From the NCBI RefSeq assembly GCF_001044235.1, contig NZ_JYNL01000023.1, positions 251,153 to 315,152 of the forward strand: a stretch of 64,000 bases of DNA, written 5' to 3'. The position numbers and the translations under genes are program-made. Origin of the DNA: Mycolicibacterium chlorophenolicum (GTDB lineage: Bacteria; Actinomycetota; Actinomycetes; Mycobacteriales; Mycobacteriaceae). This document shows positions 1 through 8,213 of this stretch, piece after piece. The notes under the pieces are model-generated. The model did no database searches. It was not told the DNA's origin and saw nothing but the letters and a program-made list of their open reading frames with translations. The stretch's first letter is position 1; each line of letters starts with the position of its first letter.

Positions 1-1
1 C

Positions 2-1042
2 TCCCACGGCCTCGAATCGTTGGTCGCCGACGGGGAGAACATCCTCGTCGTCGCCGACGCGCAGGGCCGGGTGCTGTGGCGCTCCGGCTCGCCTGGCGTG
101 CTGAGCAACGCCGACCGGCTCGGGTTCGTCGAGGGCGCGCACTGGGGCGAAGGGGCCGTCGGCACCAATGCGATCGGCACCGCGCTCGCCGCGCAACGCG
201 CCGTCCAGGTGTTCTCCGCCGAGCACTTCCTGCGCAGCCACCACGCCTGGACGTGCGCGGGGGCGCCGATCCGCGACCCGCGGACCGGGCACGTCATCGG
301 CGTCGTCGACGTGTCCGGCCCGGCCGCGACCGTGCATCCCACCACCATCGCGCTCGTCGACGCCGTCGCACGCCTGGCCGAATCGCACCTGCGCTCCGAG
401 CACGACCGCACCTTGAACCGGCTGCGTACGGTCGCCGCGCCGATCCTCGCCCGCATGGGCACGCCCGCGCTGGCGGTGGACACCGAGGGCTGGGTCGCCG
501 CGGTGGACGCGATGCCGCTGCACAACCGGATCCTGCTGCCCGACCAGATGGGTCCGGGCCGGGTGTGGCTCGCGACGCTGGGACCGTGCGCCGTCGAGCC
601 GCTGCCCGGCGGCTGGCTGGTGCGGTTGGCCAAGGGAGACGGGTTGGCCGACGACGACAATTCACCGCACGTGTCGCAGGTGACGCTGGACTTCGCCGAT
701 CCGGACAGGCCGTCGTTGCAACTCACGGGGGAGTTCGGCTGCTGGCGCAACGACCTGTCGCTGCGCCACGCCGAGATCCTGTGCGCGCTGGCGCGCTCAC
801 CACAGGGCCGCTCCGCGCCGCAACTGGCAGAGGACCTCTACGGCGATCGCTCCCGGGTGGTGACGGTACGCGCGGAGATGTCGCGACTGCGCAAGCAGTT
901 CGTCGGCCTGCTCGCCGCACAGCCGTACCGGTTCGCGTCGTCGGTCGGGCTCACGGTCTGCTATCCCGAGGATCGGCGGGCGCTGCTGCCGCCGTCGACG
1001 GCGCCGGCGATCCGCGCCGCCCGACTGGGGGAGGATGGATGA
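2..1042 (+). CDS. GAF-domain transcriptional regulator with C-terminal winged helix (5' truncated)
   Basis: The frame is open to the first base, so the N-terminus lies outside the window; TTG at 20 is only an internal codon. The visible N-terminal half resembles the GAF sensor domain of AcoR-type regulators (GAHWGEGAVGTNAIGTALA, then HHAWTCAGAPIRDP and GVVDVSGP). The C-terminal ~100 residues resemble a winged helix (LSLRHAEILCALARSP, VTVRAEMSRLRKQF). No sigma-54 AAA+ module is visible, which fits mycobacteria. It overlaps the DUF779 gene by 8 nt, so the two are probably co-transcribed. In relatives such regulators sit beside an aldehyde dehydrogenase, so control of aldehyde or alcohol oxidation is the likely role; this is inference. 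Confidence 0.75.
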   Translation, partial: SHGLESLVADGENILVVADAQGRVLWRSGSPGVLSNADRLGFVEGAHWGEGAVGTNAIGTALAAQRAVQVFSAEHFLRSHHAWTCAGAPIRDPRTGHVIGVVDVSGPAATVHPTTIALVDAVARLAESHLRSEHDRTLNRLRTVAAPILARMGTPALAVDTEGWVAAVDAMPLHNRILLPDQMGPGRVWLATLGPCAVEPLPGGWLVRLAKGDGLADDDNSPHVSQVTLDFADPDRPSLQLTGEFGCWRNDLSLRHAEILCALARSPQGRSAPQLAEDLYGDRSRVVTVRAEMSRLRKQFVGLLAAQPYRFASSVGLTVCYPEDRRALLPPSTAPAIRAARLGEDG

Positions 1043-1520
1043 CGTGCCCGCACCGAACCGAGCCCTGATCACCGCCGCGGCGGCCGACCTGCTGCGGACG
1101 CTGCAGGACCGCCACGGCGCGTTGATGTTCCATCAGTCCGGCGGATGCTGCGACGGCTCCTCACCGATGTGTTACCCCGACGGGGACTTCGTCGTCGGCG
1201 ACCGCGACGTGCTGCTCGCCGTGTTCGACGTCGGCGACGGGGTGCCGGTGTGGATCTCCGGTCCGCAGTTCGACGCGTGGAAGCACACGCAGCTGGTGAT
1301 CGACGTGGTGCCGGGCCGCGGCGGCGGCTTCAGCCTCGAGGCCCCCGAGGGCAAGCGGTTCCTGTCCCGGGGCCGCGCGTTCACCGACGAGGAGAACCGC
1401 GCGCTGGCCGCCGAAACGGTGGTGACGGGCGCGGCGTACGAGCGCGGCGAGCGTCCCGTGTCGAGTGGGACGCACGTCGTGGCCGAGGGCGTCGACGCCT
1501 GCCCGATGCCGCTGCGGTAG
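1035..1520 (+). CDS. DUF779 domain-containing protein
   Basis: 161 aa, the usual DUF779 size. The family signature is present: QSGGCCDGSSPMCYPDG near residues 34-50 with paired cysteines, then an ISGPQFDAWKHTQL block. The biochemical function of DUF779 is unknown; genes of this family typically sit directly downstream of an acetaldehyde or aldehyde dehydrogenase, and the M. tuberculosis counterpart is Rv0459. The ATG at 1035 lies inside the end of the upstream regulator (8-nt overlap), suggesting translational coupling. The cysteine-rich motif could bind a metal, which is speculation. Confidence 0.85.
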   Translation: MDDVPAPNRALITAAAADLLRTLQDRHGALMFHQSGGCCDGSSPMCYPDGDFVVGDRDVLLAVFDVGDGVPVWISGPQFDAWKHTQLVIDVVPGRGGGFSLEAPEGKRFLSRGRAFTDEENRALAAETVVTGAAYERGERPVSSGTHVVAEGVDACPMPLR

Positions 1521-1572
1521 GCCGTCAGCGCGCCTCCCCGGAAAGCCGCTTCGCCGGGTTTACCGTCGAGAG

Positions 1573-1851
1573 GTGATCCCGCTGCCCCGCGCATCGGTAT
1601 TGGCCGGAGTGATGATCGTCGGCGTCGCCCTCGGCATGATGGGCGCGCTCCTCGCCGCCGTCGAGATCACCGCGCCCGTCCGCCCCGACGTCGTCATCGC
1701 CCTCGTCGTCGGTGTCCCCGGCGTCCTCGGCACCCTGACCATCCTGATGTCCGGCCGACGCTGGGTCACCGCCCTCGGCGCCCTCGTTCTCGCCGTCGGG
1801 CCCGGCTGGTTCGGCGCGCTGGCCGCCCTGCAGGTGGCCACCGGTGTCTGA
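1573..1851 (+). CDS. Small integral membrane protein (Rv0460-like)
   Basis: 92 aa from GTG 1573, chosen because hydrophobic coding begins at once and a purine-rich GAGAG precedes it; an open frame extends further upstream but encodes a basic, non-membrane-like stretch overlapping DUF779. Three hydrophobic segments are visible (about residues 8-29, 36-56, 62-88). No catalytic motif. It overlaps the next membrane gene by 8 nt, so the pair is probably co-translated. Position between DUF779 and lpd matches M. tuberculosis Rv0460. Function unknown. Confidence 0.7.
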   Translation: MIPLPRASVLAGVMIVGVALGMMGALLAAVEITAPVRPDVVIALVVGVPGVLGTLTILMSGRRWVTALGALVLAVGPGWFGALAALQVATGV

Positions 1852-2257
1852 GCACACGCAGCCCTACACCCCGGAGTTCACCGGCGGCTTCGCCGCGCAG
1901 AGCGTGATCGACGACCCCGCGCCGCACACCGCCGCACCGGTCGTCGTTCCCGGAGTGCCGCAGTTCCTCGGCCGCTGGCGGTTCGTGCTCGTCACGGCGG
2001 CGGTCTGGATCCTCGCCGCCGCGGCAGGGGCGGGCCTGTACTACTGGTGGTATCACTCGCTGGAGAAGTCCCTGCCGGTGTTCGCGGTGCTGGTGTACCT
2101 GGTCGCCTGCATCGTCGGCGGCCTGCTCACCGCGATGGTGCAGAACCGGCCGTCGGTCACCGCGCTGGCGATCGCGTTCATGTCGGCGCCGCTGGCCTCG
2201 ACGGCAGGGGCCGCCTTGCTTTACGGCGGATATGTGTTCGGCTGGATCACCCGGTAG
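1844..2257 (+). CDS. Integral membrane protein (Rv0461-like)
   Basis: 137 aa from GTG 1844, which overlaps the preceding stop. A polar N-terminus of about 45 residues rich in Pro and Thr is followed by three hydrophobic helices (about 46-67, 76-98, 105-130). No recognisable enzymatic motif. Probably co-translated with the preceding small membrane gene. It stands directly before lpd, as Rv0461 does in M. tuberculosis. Function unknown. Confidence 0.7.
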   Translation: MSEHTQPYTPEFTGGFAAQSVIDDPAPHTAAPVVVPGVPQFLGRWRFVLVTAAVWILAAAAGAGLYYWWYHSLEKSLPVFAVLVYLVACIVGGLLTAMVQNRPSVTALAIAFMSAPLASTAGAALLYGGYVFGWITR

Positions 2258-2275
2258 CTAGTTGCCGAAGACCAC

Positions 2276-2281
2276 TAGGGT
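2276..2281 (+). promoter_or_regulatory. Candidate -10 element for lpd
   Basis: TAGGGT at 2276-2281 matches the mycobacterial TANNNT -10 consensus and lies 8 nt before the GTG at 2290. Transcription would start at or within 1-2 nt of the start codon, giving a leaderless or near-leaderless mRNA. No convincing -35. Called from pattern only. Confidence 0.35.
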
Positions 2282-2289
2282 GGTAAGGC

Positions 2290-3684
2290 GTGACCCACTA
2301 TGACGTCGTCGTTCTCGGAGCAGGCCCCGGCGGGTACGTGGCGGCCATCCGCGCCGCCCAGCTCGGGCTGAACACCGCCATCATCGAACCCAAGTACTGG
2401 GGCGGCGTGTGCCTCAACGTCGGGTGTATCCCGTCCAAGGCGCTGCTGCGCAACGCCGAGCTGGCGCACATGTTCACCAAGGAAGCCAAGACGTTCGGCA
2501 TCAGCGGGGACGTCAGCTTCGACTACGGCGCCGCGTTCGATCGCAGCCGTAAGGTCGCCGAGGGCCGGGTGGCCGGTGTGCACTTCCTGATGAAGAAGAA
2601 CAAGATCACCGAGATCCACGGCTACGGCAAGTTCACCGACGACCACACGATCGTGGTCGACCTCAACGAGGGCGACACCGAGACGGTGACGTTCGACAAC
2701 GCGATCATCGCGACCGGCGCCCACACCAAGCTGGTGCCCGGCACCAAGCTGTCCAAGAACGTCATCACCTACGAAGAGCAGATCATGGAGCGCGACCTGC
2801 CCGGCTCGATCGTCATCGCCGGCGCCGGCGCGATCGGCATGGAGTTCGCGTACGTGATGAAGAACTACGGCGTCGACGTCACGATCGTCGAGTTCCTGCC
2901 GCGCGCGCTGCCCAACGAGGACGCCGAGGTCTCCAAGGAGATCGAGAAGCAGTACAAGAAGCTCGGCGTGAAGATCCTGACCGGCACCAAAGTGGAATCC
3001 ATCGACGACGATGGGTCGACGGTCACGGTCAAGATCAGCAAGGACGGCAAGGACGACGAGCTCAAGACCGACAAGGTCATGCAGGCCATCGGCTTCGTGC
3101 CCAACGTCGACGGCTACGACCTGAAGAAGACCGGCGTCGAGCTGACCGATCGCGGCGGCATCGGCATCGACGACTACATGCGCACCAACAAGCCGCACAT
3201 CTACGCGATCGGCGACGTCACCGGAAAGCTGCAGCTCGCCCACGTCGCCGAGGCGATGGGTGTCGTCGCCGCCGAGACGATCGCCGGCGCCGAGACGTTG
3301 GCACTCGGCGACTACCGGATGATGCCGCGCGCGACGTTCTGCCAGCCGCAGGTCGCCAGCTTCGGTCTGACCGAGCAGCAGGCCAAGGACGAGGGCTACG
3401 ACGTCGTCGTCGCCAAGTTCCCGTTCACCGCCAACGGCAAGGCGCACGGCCTGGCCGACCCGACCGGCTTCGTGAAGCTGATCGCCGACAAGAAGTACGG
3501 CGAACTGCTCGGCGGTCACCTGATCGGTCCCGACGTCTCCGAGTTGCTGCCCGAACTCACCCTGGCGCAGAAGTGGGACCTGACCGCCAACGAGCTCGCC
3601 CGCAACGTGCACACCCACCCGACCCTGTCGGAGGCGCTGCAGGAGTGCTTCCACGGCCTGGTCGGCCACATGATCAACTTCTAA
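2290..3684 (+). CDS. lpdC: Dihydrolipoamide dehydrogenase (E3)
   Basis: 464 aa, full family length. FAD-linked disulfide oxidoreductase that reoxidises dihydrolipoamide of 2-oxoacid dehydrogenase complexes and passes electrons to NAD+; in mycobacteria it also serves the DlaT/AhpC/AhpD peroxide defence. Visible motifs: FAD dinucleotide fold GAGPGG at 10-15, redox disulfide GGVCLNVGC with C41 and C46, NAD fold [12 protein letters not shown], and the C-terminal His-Glu pair H443/E448 in [12 protein letters not shown]. The GTG at 2290 gives exactly the canonical N-terminus. The ortholog is Rv0462, in the same context. Confidence 0.98.
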   Translation: MTHYDVVVLGAGPGGYVAAIRAAQLGLNTAIIEPKYWGGVCLNVGCIPSKALLRNAELAHMFTKEAKTFGISGDVSFDYGAAFDRSRKVAEGRVAGVHFLMKKNKITEIHGYGKFTDDHTIVVDLNEGDTETVTFDNAIIATGAHTKLVPGTKLSKNVITYEEQIMERDLPGSIVIAGAGAIGMEFAYVMKNYGVDVTIVEFLPRALPNEDAEVSKEIEKQYKKLGVKILTGTKVESIDDDGSTVTVKISKDGKDDELKTDKVMQAIGFVPNVDGYDLKKTGVELTDRGGIGIDDYMRTNKPHIYAIGDVTGKLQLAHVAEAMGVVAAETIAGAETLALGDYRMMPRATFCQPQVASFGLTEQQAKDEGYDVVVAKFPFTANGKAHGLADPTGFVKLIADKKYGELLGGHLIGPDVSELLPELTLAQKWDLTANELARNVHTHPTLSEALQECFHGLVGHMINF

Positions 3685-3963
3685 TTGAGGGCGATCTGGG
3701 TCGCCGGGATCGGCGGATTGGTGGTCGGCCACATGCTGTGGCTGGCCGGGATCTCCGCGGCCATCGGGTCGACCGACATCCCGATGTGGGTGCTGGTCGT
3801 CGCCGCGGCGTCGTTCCTCGTGGCGATCGCGGGCGGATACCTGGGCTGGCGGCAATGGCAGCAGAAGTCGCGCAGAGCCGAGGCGTGGGCGGTGTTCTGC
3901 TGGGCGCTGCCGGTGTCGCCGGTGCTGTTCTCGCTGACCGTGCTGGGCGTGACCTACCTATAA
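3685..3963 (+). CDS. Small membrane protein (Rv0463-like)
   Basis: 92 aa with three hydrophobic helices (about 3-26, 33-52, 68-90) and a basic loop (WRQWQQKSRRAE) between the last two. The TTG immediately follows the lpd TAA, so translation probably re-initiates; GTG 3721 is an alternative that would remove half of the first helix. The M. tuberculosis gene after lpd, Rv0463, is a similar small membrane protein. Function unknown. Confidence 0.65.
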   Translation: MRAIWVAGIGGLVVGHMLWLAGISAAIGSTDIPMWVLVVAAASFLVAIAGGYLGWRQWQQKSRRAEAWAVFCWALPVSPVLFSLTVLGVTYL

Positions 3964-4010
3964 CCGCCAATCCCTGACGGCGTTGCTGCCCGATCCCAGA
4001 CAATGAGCCG

Positions 4011-5096
4011 GTGGGGGACGGGGTGGCCGACAACTTGATCCTGCGCTGGTGGCGCCAGCGCGACGAATACCAGTGGCGCATCGACTTTCTGCGCAGCCGC
4101 GGGCTGCTGTCGGTGCTGAGGCACGTGATCGCCGGCATCGGGGTGACGATGGGCGTGCTGTCCCTGCTGAACGTGTACGCGCCGCCGGGGGTCGACGCAC
4201 CGCTGATCCGCGCGGGCTGGGCGTTCGTGGCCCTGGGCTCGCTGGGCTGGGCGGCGCGCTGGGCGCTGCTGCCGTGGCCGTCGGCCCGCGAGTCGGCGGT
4301 GCTCGTGGCGTTCGTCGACGTGATCATGACGATCTCGGCGCTGCTGTTCGGCGACGCGAACCTGGCCATGTCGGGGATCCCGATCCTGTTGTGCGCCGGA
4401 GGTTACGTGGTGTTCTTCCACGGCCCGCGACTGCATCTGGCCCACATCGCGTGGTGCACCGTCTCGGTGGTCGGCATCGCGGTGTGGTTGGCGGTGAGCG
4501 CGCCGGAATACGGGCTGCAGGTCGCGGTGTCGCGGGCGGTCATCGCGCTGCTGGTCACCGTCTGCATCCTGCCGGCCCTGCAGTTCGGATTCTGGTTGCT
4601 GCAGGGCAGTTCCAAACAGTCGCTGACCGATCCGCTGACCGAACTGACGAACCGGCGCGGTCTGGCGGTGTCGATCACACGGCTCGACGAGAGCGCGCCG
4701 CTGCAGTCGGATCTGTGCGCGCTGCTGATCGACGTCGACGGCTTCAAGGCGGTCAACGACACCCTCGGCCACGCCGTCGGGGACGAGGTGCTGATCCGCA
4801 CCGCGCGCAGGATCCGGCAGAGCGTGCGCAGCGAGGCCGTCGTCGTGCGCTGGGGCGGCGAGGAATTCCTGGTCGTGGATCGGATCTCGCCCAGGCAGGC
4901 CGGTGCGGTCGCCGAACGGATCCGGGCGTCGGTCTCCGCACCCGCGCAGCCCACGGTGACCGTCAGCATCGGCCTCGCGACGAGCACGAGATGGGGCTCG
5001 GACCTCGAAGAGGTGATCACCGCGGCGGACACGGCGATGTACGAGGCCAAGGCTCGCGGCGGGGACCGCGTCGTGATCGCCGCCGACGTCTGGTGA
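4011..5096 (+). CDS. Membrane-anchored diguanylate cyclase (GGDEF protein)
   Basis: 361 aa. Residues ~35-200 hold about six hydrophobic helices, followed by a GGDEF domain (~205-361). The active-site loop is GGEEF (282-286), compatible with synthesis of cyclic di-GMP from GTP. Other conserved blocks are DPLTELTNRRGL, LLIDVDGFKAVNDTLGHAVGDEVL, SIGLATS and AADTAMYEAKARGGDRV. The allosteric I-site usually written RxxD just upstream reads RSEA, so product inhibition is probably weak or absent. No EAL domain is present, unlike the bifunctional DcpA type. I know of no gene at this position in M. tuberculosis, so it is accessory between lpd and the ramB block. It converges on the next gene with only 3 nt between stops. 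Confidence 0.9.
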   Translation: MGDGVADNLILRWWRQRDEYQWRIDFLRSRGLLSVLRHVIAGIGVTMGVLSLLNVYAPPGVDAPLIRAGWAFVALGSLGWAARWALLPWPSARESAVLVAFVDVIMTISALLFGDANLAMSGIPILLCAGGYVVFFHGPRLHLAHIAWCTVSVVGIAVWLAVSAPEYGLQVAVSRAVIALLVTVCILPALQFGFWLLQGSSKQSLTDPLTELTNRRGLAVSITRLDESAPLQSDLCALLIDVDGFKAVNDTLGHAVGDEVLIRTARRIRQSVRSEAVVVRWGGEEFLVVDRISPRQAGAVAERIRASVSAPAQPTVTVSIGLATSTRWGSDLEEVITAADTAMYEAKARGGDRVVIAADVW

Positions 5097-5099
5097 GCC

Positions 5100-5639
5100 C
5101 TAGTCCGGGAAGTCCAGCGGCACCTGAAGTGTCGTGATCGTCGCGGCCAGACCGTCGTATTGCGCTGTGAGCAAGCAGAATTCGATCAGCTGCTGGGTGG
5201 TGTAGTGCCGCGACAGCGCCTGCCACGTCTGCGGTGAGACACCGCGGGTGACGACGAACTCGTCGGTGGCGGTGAGCAGCGTGCGTTCCCGGTCGGTGAG
5301 GCCGTCGGCGTCGGGCCCGGCGAAGATCGCGGCCTGCGTGGCCGCGTCCACGCCGCGGGTGCGGGCCAGCCTGCGGTGCTGCTGCAATTCGTACTCGCAG
5401 TCGCGCAGATGGCCGACGCGCAGGATCACGAACTCCGCGTCGCGCCGCGACAGCTTGCCGGCGCCGAGCAGATGAATGGACAGCGGCAACCAGGCCAGCA
5501 ACAGGGTCTTGTGGTGACCGAGCACATTCAGCAGGCTGAACCGCGGCCGCCGGATGCCTTTGGCTCCGACCTTGGCGATCGCCCAGTTGACCGGGCCGAG
5601 CTCCTTGAAGCCACCCGGAGGAATGCGTGCGGTGCTCAT
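5100..5639 (-). CDS. Carboxymuconolactone decarboxylase / AhpD-like family protein (Rv0464c-like)
   Basis: 179 aa all-alpha protein of the AhpD/CMD superfamily (LSRRDAEFVILRVGHLRDCEYELQQHRRLAR, then LTDRERTLLTATDEFV). AhpD itself uses a CxxC plus His relay; here only one cysteine (RDCEYELQQH) is present, so a classical thiol peroxidase role is doubtful. The ATG overlaps the end of ramB by 4 nt, so it is in the ramB operon, as Rv0464c is. Biochemical role unknown; a link to acetate or glyoxylate metabolism is only suggested by context. Confidence 0.85.
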   Translation of the reverse strand: MSTARIPPGGFKELGPVNWAIAKVGAKGIRRPRFSLLNVLGHHKTLLLAWLPLSIHLLGAGKLSRRDAEFVILRVGHLRDCEYELQQHRRLARTRGVDAATQAAIFAGPDADGLTDRERTLLTATDEFVVTRGVSPQTWQALSRHYTTQQLIEFCLLTAQYDGLAATITTLQVPLDFPD

Positions 5640-7069
5640 GACTGCCTCACCAGATAGGGGGACACCGTCGAGCGGTGTTCGTCGATGTCGAGCGCGCGGC
5701 CCAGCGCGGGGAACGCCCGCTGCGGGCAGTTGTCCCGCTCGCAGACCCGGCAGCCGGCGCCGATGGGCGTCGCATTGTCACCACTGAGGTCCAGGCCTTC
5801 CGAGTAGACCAGCCGGTGCGCGTGCCGCAGTTCGCAGCCCAGGCCGATCGCGAACGTCTTACCCGGCTGACCATAGCGCGACGCGCGCCGCTCCACCGTG
5901 CGCGCCACCCACATGTACGCGCGGCCGTCGGGCATCTCGGCGATCTGCACGCCGATCTTGCCGGGGTTCGCGAACGTCTCGTAGACGTTCCACAGCGGGC
6001 AGGTGCCGCCGCTGGAGGAGAAGTGAAACCCGGTGGCGGACTGGCGTTTCGACATGTTGCCTGCGCGGTCGACGCGGACGAACGAGAACGGCACCCCGCG
6101 CATCGACGGCCGCTGCAGCGTGGACAGCCGATGGCAGATGGTCTCGTAACTGGCCGAGTAGTACGCCGAGAGCCGTTCGACGTCGTAGCGGAACTTCTCG
6201 GCGACGTCGTGGAACTGGGCGTACGGCAGCACCGTCGCCGCGGCGAAGTAGTTGGCCAGCCCGAGACGGGCGAGCTTGCGCGACTCCTCACTGGTGAAGT
6301 GGCCCTCGTCGGCGAGCTTGTCGATCAGGTCGCCGTACTCGAGGTAGGCGAGCTCGGAGGCCAGCCGGAAGACCCGCTGCCCGGTCGACAGGTGCGCGGT
6401 GATCTCCAGCGTCTTGGACACCGGGTCGAAGCGGTGCAGCACCCCTTCGCCGAGGTCGAGTCGGCGGATGATCGTCACACCGTGTACGAACCGCAGCCGG
6501 TCGGACAGGTCGCCGGCCAGGTCGCCCCGCTGGATGCGCATCCCGGCCGTCAGTTCCTCGGCGGCGGTGTCCAGCTCGTGCAGGTAGTTCTGCCGCTGGT
6601 AGAAGTAGTCGCGCACCTCTTCGTGCGGCATCGAGATGGCACCGGTGCCGCTGGCACCCGAGGTGGCGTTGCCGACGGTGAATCGGTCCTCGGTGGCGGC
6701 GGCCAGCTGCGTCGTCGTCAGCTGGTAGCGGCGGTGCAGGTTGACCATGGCGCGGGCCAGCGCGGGATGCGCGCCCACCATGTCGGCGACCTCGGCGGGC
6801 CCGACGTCGACGTCGAGGTCCCGGTCCATCAGCACCTCGCGCAGCTCGGCGATCAGGCGGGTGTCGTCCTGGGAGGCGAAGAACGTCGCGTCGACGCCGA
6901 ACACCTCGGTGATGCGCAGCAGCACCGCCACCGTGAGCGGGCGCACGTCGTGCTCGATCTGGTTGAGGTAGCTGGGCGAGATGTCGAGCATCTGAGCGAG
7001 CGCGGCCTGGCTGAATCCGCGCTCGTTGCGCAACTGCCGGACCCGGGCCCCGACGTAGGTTTTGGCCAC
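5636..7069 (-). CDS. ramB: RamB, XRE-family regulator of acetate/glyoxylate metabolism
   Basis: 477 aa. N-terminal XRE helix-turn-helix at about 8-62 (VRQLRNERGFSQAALAQMLDISPSYLNQIE), a long central region of the short-chain fatty-acyl regulator family related to IrrE/ImmA, and a C-terminal cysteine cluster CRVCERDNC likely to bind metal. RamB in corynebacteria and mycobacteria represses icl and related acetate-use genes and its own gene. It is divergent from the thioesterase gene and two genes from icl, as in M. tuberculosis (Rv0465c). The divergent spacer contains TTTGCATCATTGGCAAGC (7101-7118), a plausible autoregulatory site. Confidence 0.95.
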   Translation of the reverse strand: MAKTYVGARVRQLRNERGFSQAALAQMLDISPSYLNQIEHDVRPLTVAVLLRITEVFGVDATFFASQDDTRLIAELREVLMDRDLDVDVGPAEVADMVGAHPALARAMVNLHRRYQLTTTQLAAATEDRFTVGNATSGASGTGAISMPHEEVRDYFYQRQNYLHELDTAAEELTAGMRIQRGDLAGDLSDRLRFVHGVTIIRRLDLGEGVLHRFDPVSKTLEITAHLSTGQRVFRLASELAYLEYGDLIDKLADEGHFTSEESRKLARLGLANYFAAATVLPYAQFHDVAEKFRYDVERLSAYYSASYETICHRLSTLQRPSMRGVPFSFVRVDRAGNMSKRQSATGFHFSSSGGTCPLWNVYETFANPGKIGVQIAEMPDGRAYMWVARTVERRASRYGQPGKTFAIGLGCELRHAHRLVYSEGLDLSGDNATPIGAGCRVCERDNCPQRAFPALGRALDIDEHRSTVSPYLVRQS

Positions 7070-7147
7070 GTCAACCAGCCTAACAACCCTGCTAAGTGCT
7101 GATTTGCATCATTGGCAAGCCGGGTGCGTGTGGCATCATCAGGATTC

Positions 7148-7975
7148 GTGAGTACCCCCGGTCGGCCGACTGCCGCGACGCAGGGCCTGGCCAAGACGAT
7201 GATGCCGGTGCCCGAGGGGCACCCCGACGTCTTCGACGTCGAATGGCCGCTGCGGGTGGCCGACGTGGACCGCGAGGGCAGGCTGAAATTCGACGCGGCG
7301 ACCCGGCACATCCAAGACGTCGGCACCGATCAACTGCGCGAGATGGGGTTCGAGGAGACCCACCCGCTGTGGATCGTGCGCCGCACGATGATCGACATGA
7401 TCGAGCCGATCGTGTTCAAGGACATGCTGCGGCTGCGGCGCTGGTGTTCGGGCACCTCGAACCGCTGGTGCGAGATGCGGGTGCGTATCGACGGTCGCAA
7501 GGGCGGCGTCGTCGAATCCGAGGCGTTCTGGATCAACATCAACAGGGAGACGCAGGGCCCCGCCCGCATCGCCGACGACTTCATCGAGGGCCTGCGGCGC
7601 ACGACCAGCGAGGGCCGGCTGCGCTGGAAGGCCTATCTGAGCGCGGGTGGGCGCGAGGACGCCGAGCAGATTCGCGACTACCCCGTGCGCGTCAGCGACA
7701 TCGACATCTTCGACCACATGAACAACTCGGTGTACTGGTCGGTGGTCGAGGACTACCTGCAGTCCCATCCCGAGTTGTTGAAAGCGCCGCTGCGGGTGAC
7801 CATCGAGCACGATCTCCCCGTCGCGCTCGGTGACAAGTTGGAGATCCTCCGCCACACCTATCCGGCCGGATCGACCGAGAAGTTCGGCACCGACCTGAGC
7901 GACCGGACTGTTACAACGCTCACATATGCGGTCGGCGATGAGGTCAAAGCGGTCGCGTCGATCTTCGCGCTCTGA
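7148..7975 (+). CDS. Acyl-ACP thioesterase-like double-hotdog protein (Rv0466-like)
   Basis: 275 aa from GTG 7148, preceded by AGGA; ATG 7199 is a possible internal start. Two tandem hotdog folds of the acyl-ACP/acyl-CoA thioesterase type are visible: the first from VEWPLRVADVDREGRL, the second from YPVRVSDIDIFDHMNNSVYW, whose DIFDHMNNSVYW is the conserved hotdog block. Expected role is hydrolysis of acyl thioesters. It is divergent from ramB and upstream of icl, matching Rv0466. Physiological substrate unknown. Confidence 0.85.
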   Translation: MSTPGRPTAATQGLAKTMMPVPEGHPDVFDVEWPLRVADVDREGRLKFDAATRHIQDVGTDQLREMGFEETHPLWIVRRTMIDMIEPIVFKDMLRLRRWCSGTSNRWCEMRVRIDGRKGGVVESEAFWININRETQGPARIADDFIEGLRRTTSEGRLRWKAYLSAGGREDAEQIRDYPVRVSDIDIFDHMNNSVYWSVVEDYLQSHPELLKAPLRVTIEHDLPVALGDKLEILRHTYPAGSTEKFGTDLSDRTVTTLTYAVGDEVKAVASIFAL

Positions 7976-7990
7976 ATCGCTTCACTTAAA

Positions 7991-8006
7991 CAGTACGGCC
8001 GTACTG
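7991..8006. promoter_or_regulatory. Perfect 16-nt palindrome upstream of icl, AcnR-type operator candidate
   Basis: CAGTACGGCCGTACTG at 7991-8006 is a perfect palindrome. It matches the operator published for AcnR, the TetR-type aconitase repressor (CAGNAC-nnnc-GTACTG), at every specified position. It lies ~200 nt before the icl start and 15 nt after the end of the thioesterase gene, upstream of the presumptive core promoter. Direct AcnR control of icl is inference. Confidence 0.55.
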
Positions 8007-8021
8007 ACCTGCGACGATCGT

Positions 8022-8052
8022 TTACCAGCCGGTAACTTCTGAACCGGTTCAG
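8022..8052. promoter_or_regulatory. Two further palindromes in the icl promoter
   Basis: 8022-8035 reads TTACC-AGCC-GGTAA (5-bp arms) and 8039-8052 reads CTGAACCGGTTCAG, a perfect 14-nt palindrome. Both lie between the AcnR-like site and the candidate -10 at 8061. The second overlaps where the -35 would be, a position suited to repression. I do not recognise the cognate regulators. Confidence 0.45.
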
Positions 8053-8060
8053 CAGCGACG

Positions 8061-8118
8061 TACCTTCGCAACCTTCGCAAGTTCTCCGGGTCCGTTGGCG
8101 AAAGTTTACAAGCGAAAC
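8061..8118 (+). promoter_or_regulatory. Candidate icl core promoter and RamB-like motifs
   Basis: TACCTT at 8061-8066 is a candidate -10 with transcription starting near 8073. Downstream, TTCGCAAGTTC (8073-8083) and GAAAGTTTACAAG (8100-8112) resemble the corynebacterial RamB motif AAAACTTTGCAAA, 9 of 13 positions for the second. RamB binding here would be a roadblock type of repression. The match is approximate. Confidence 0.35.
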
Positions 8119-8213
8119 GGGTGGACCTGCGGTTATGGCGTGATGCATGCTCGGTTCAGCACACCAGTGAAGTCGCTGGAACGTTAACAACTTGTTGAAG
8201 GAGTAGGTCCCTC

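Noticed and set aside
2275..3855. Long minus-strand open frame opposite lpd
   Set aside because: Composition (Asp/Val/Gly/Leu repeats) mirrors the lpd codons and no domain is recognisable.
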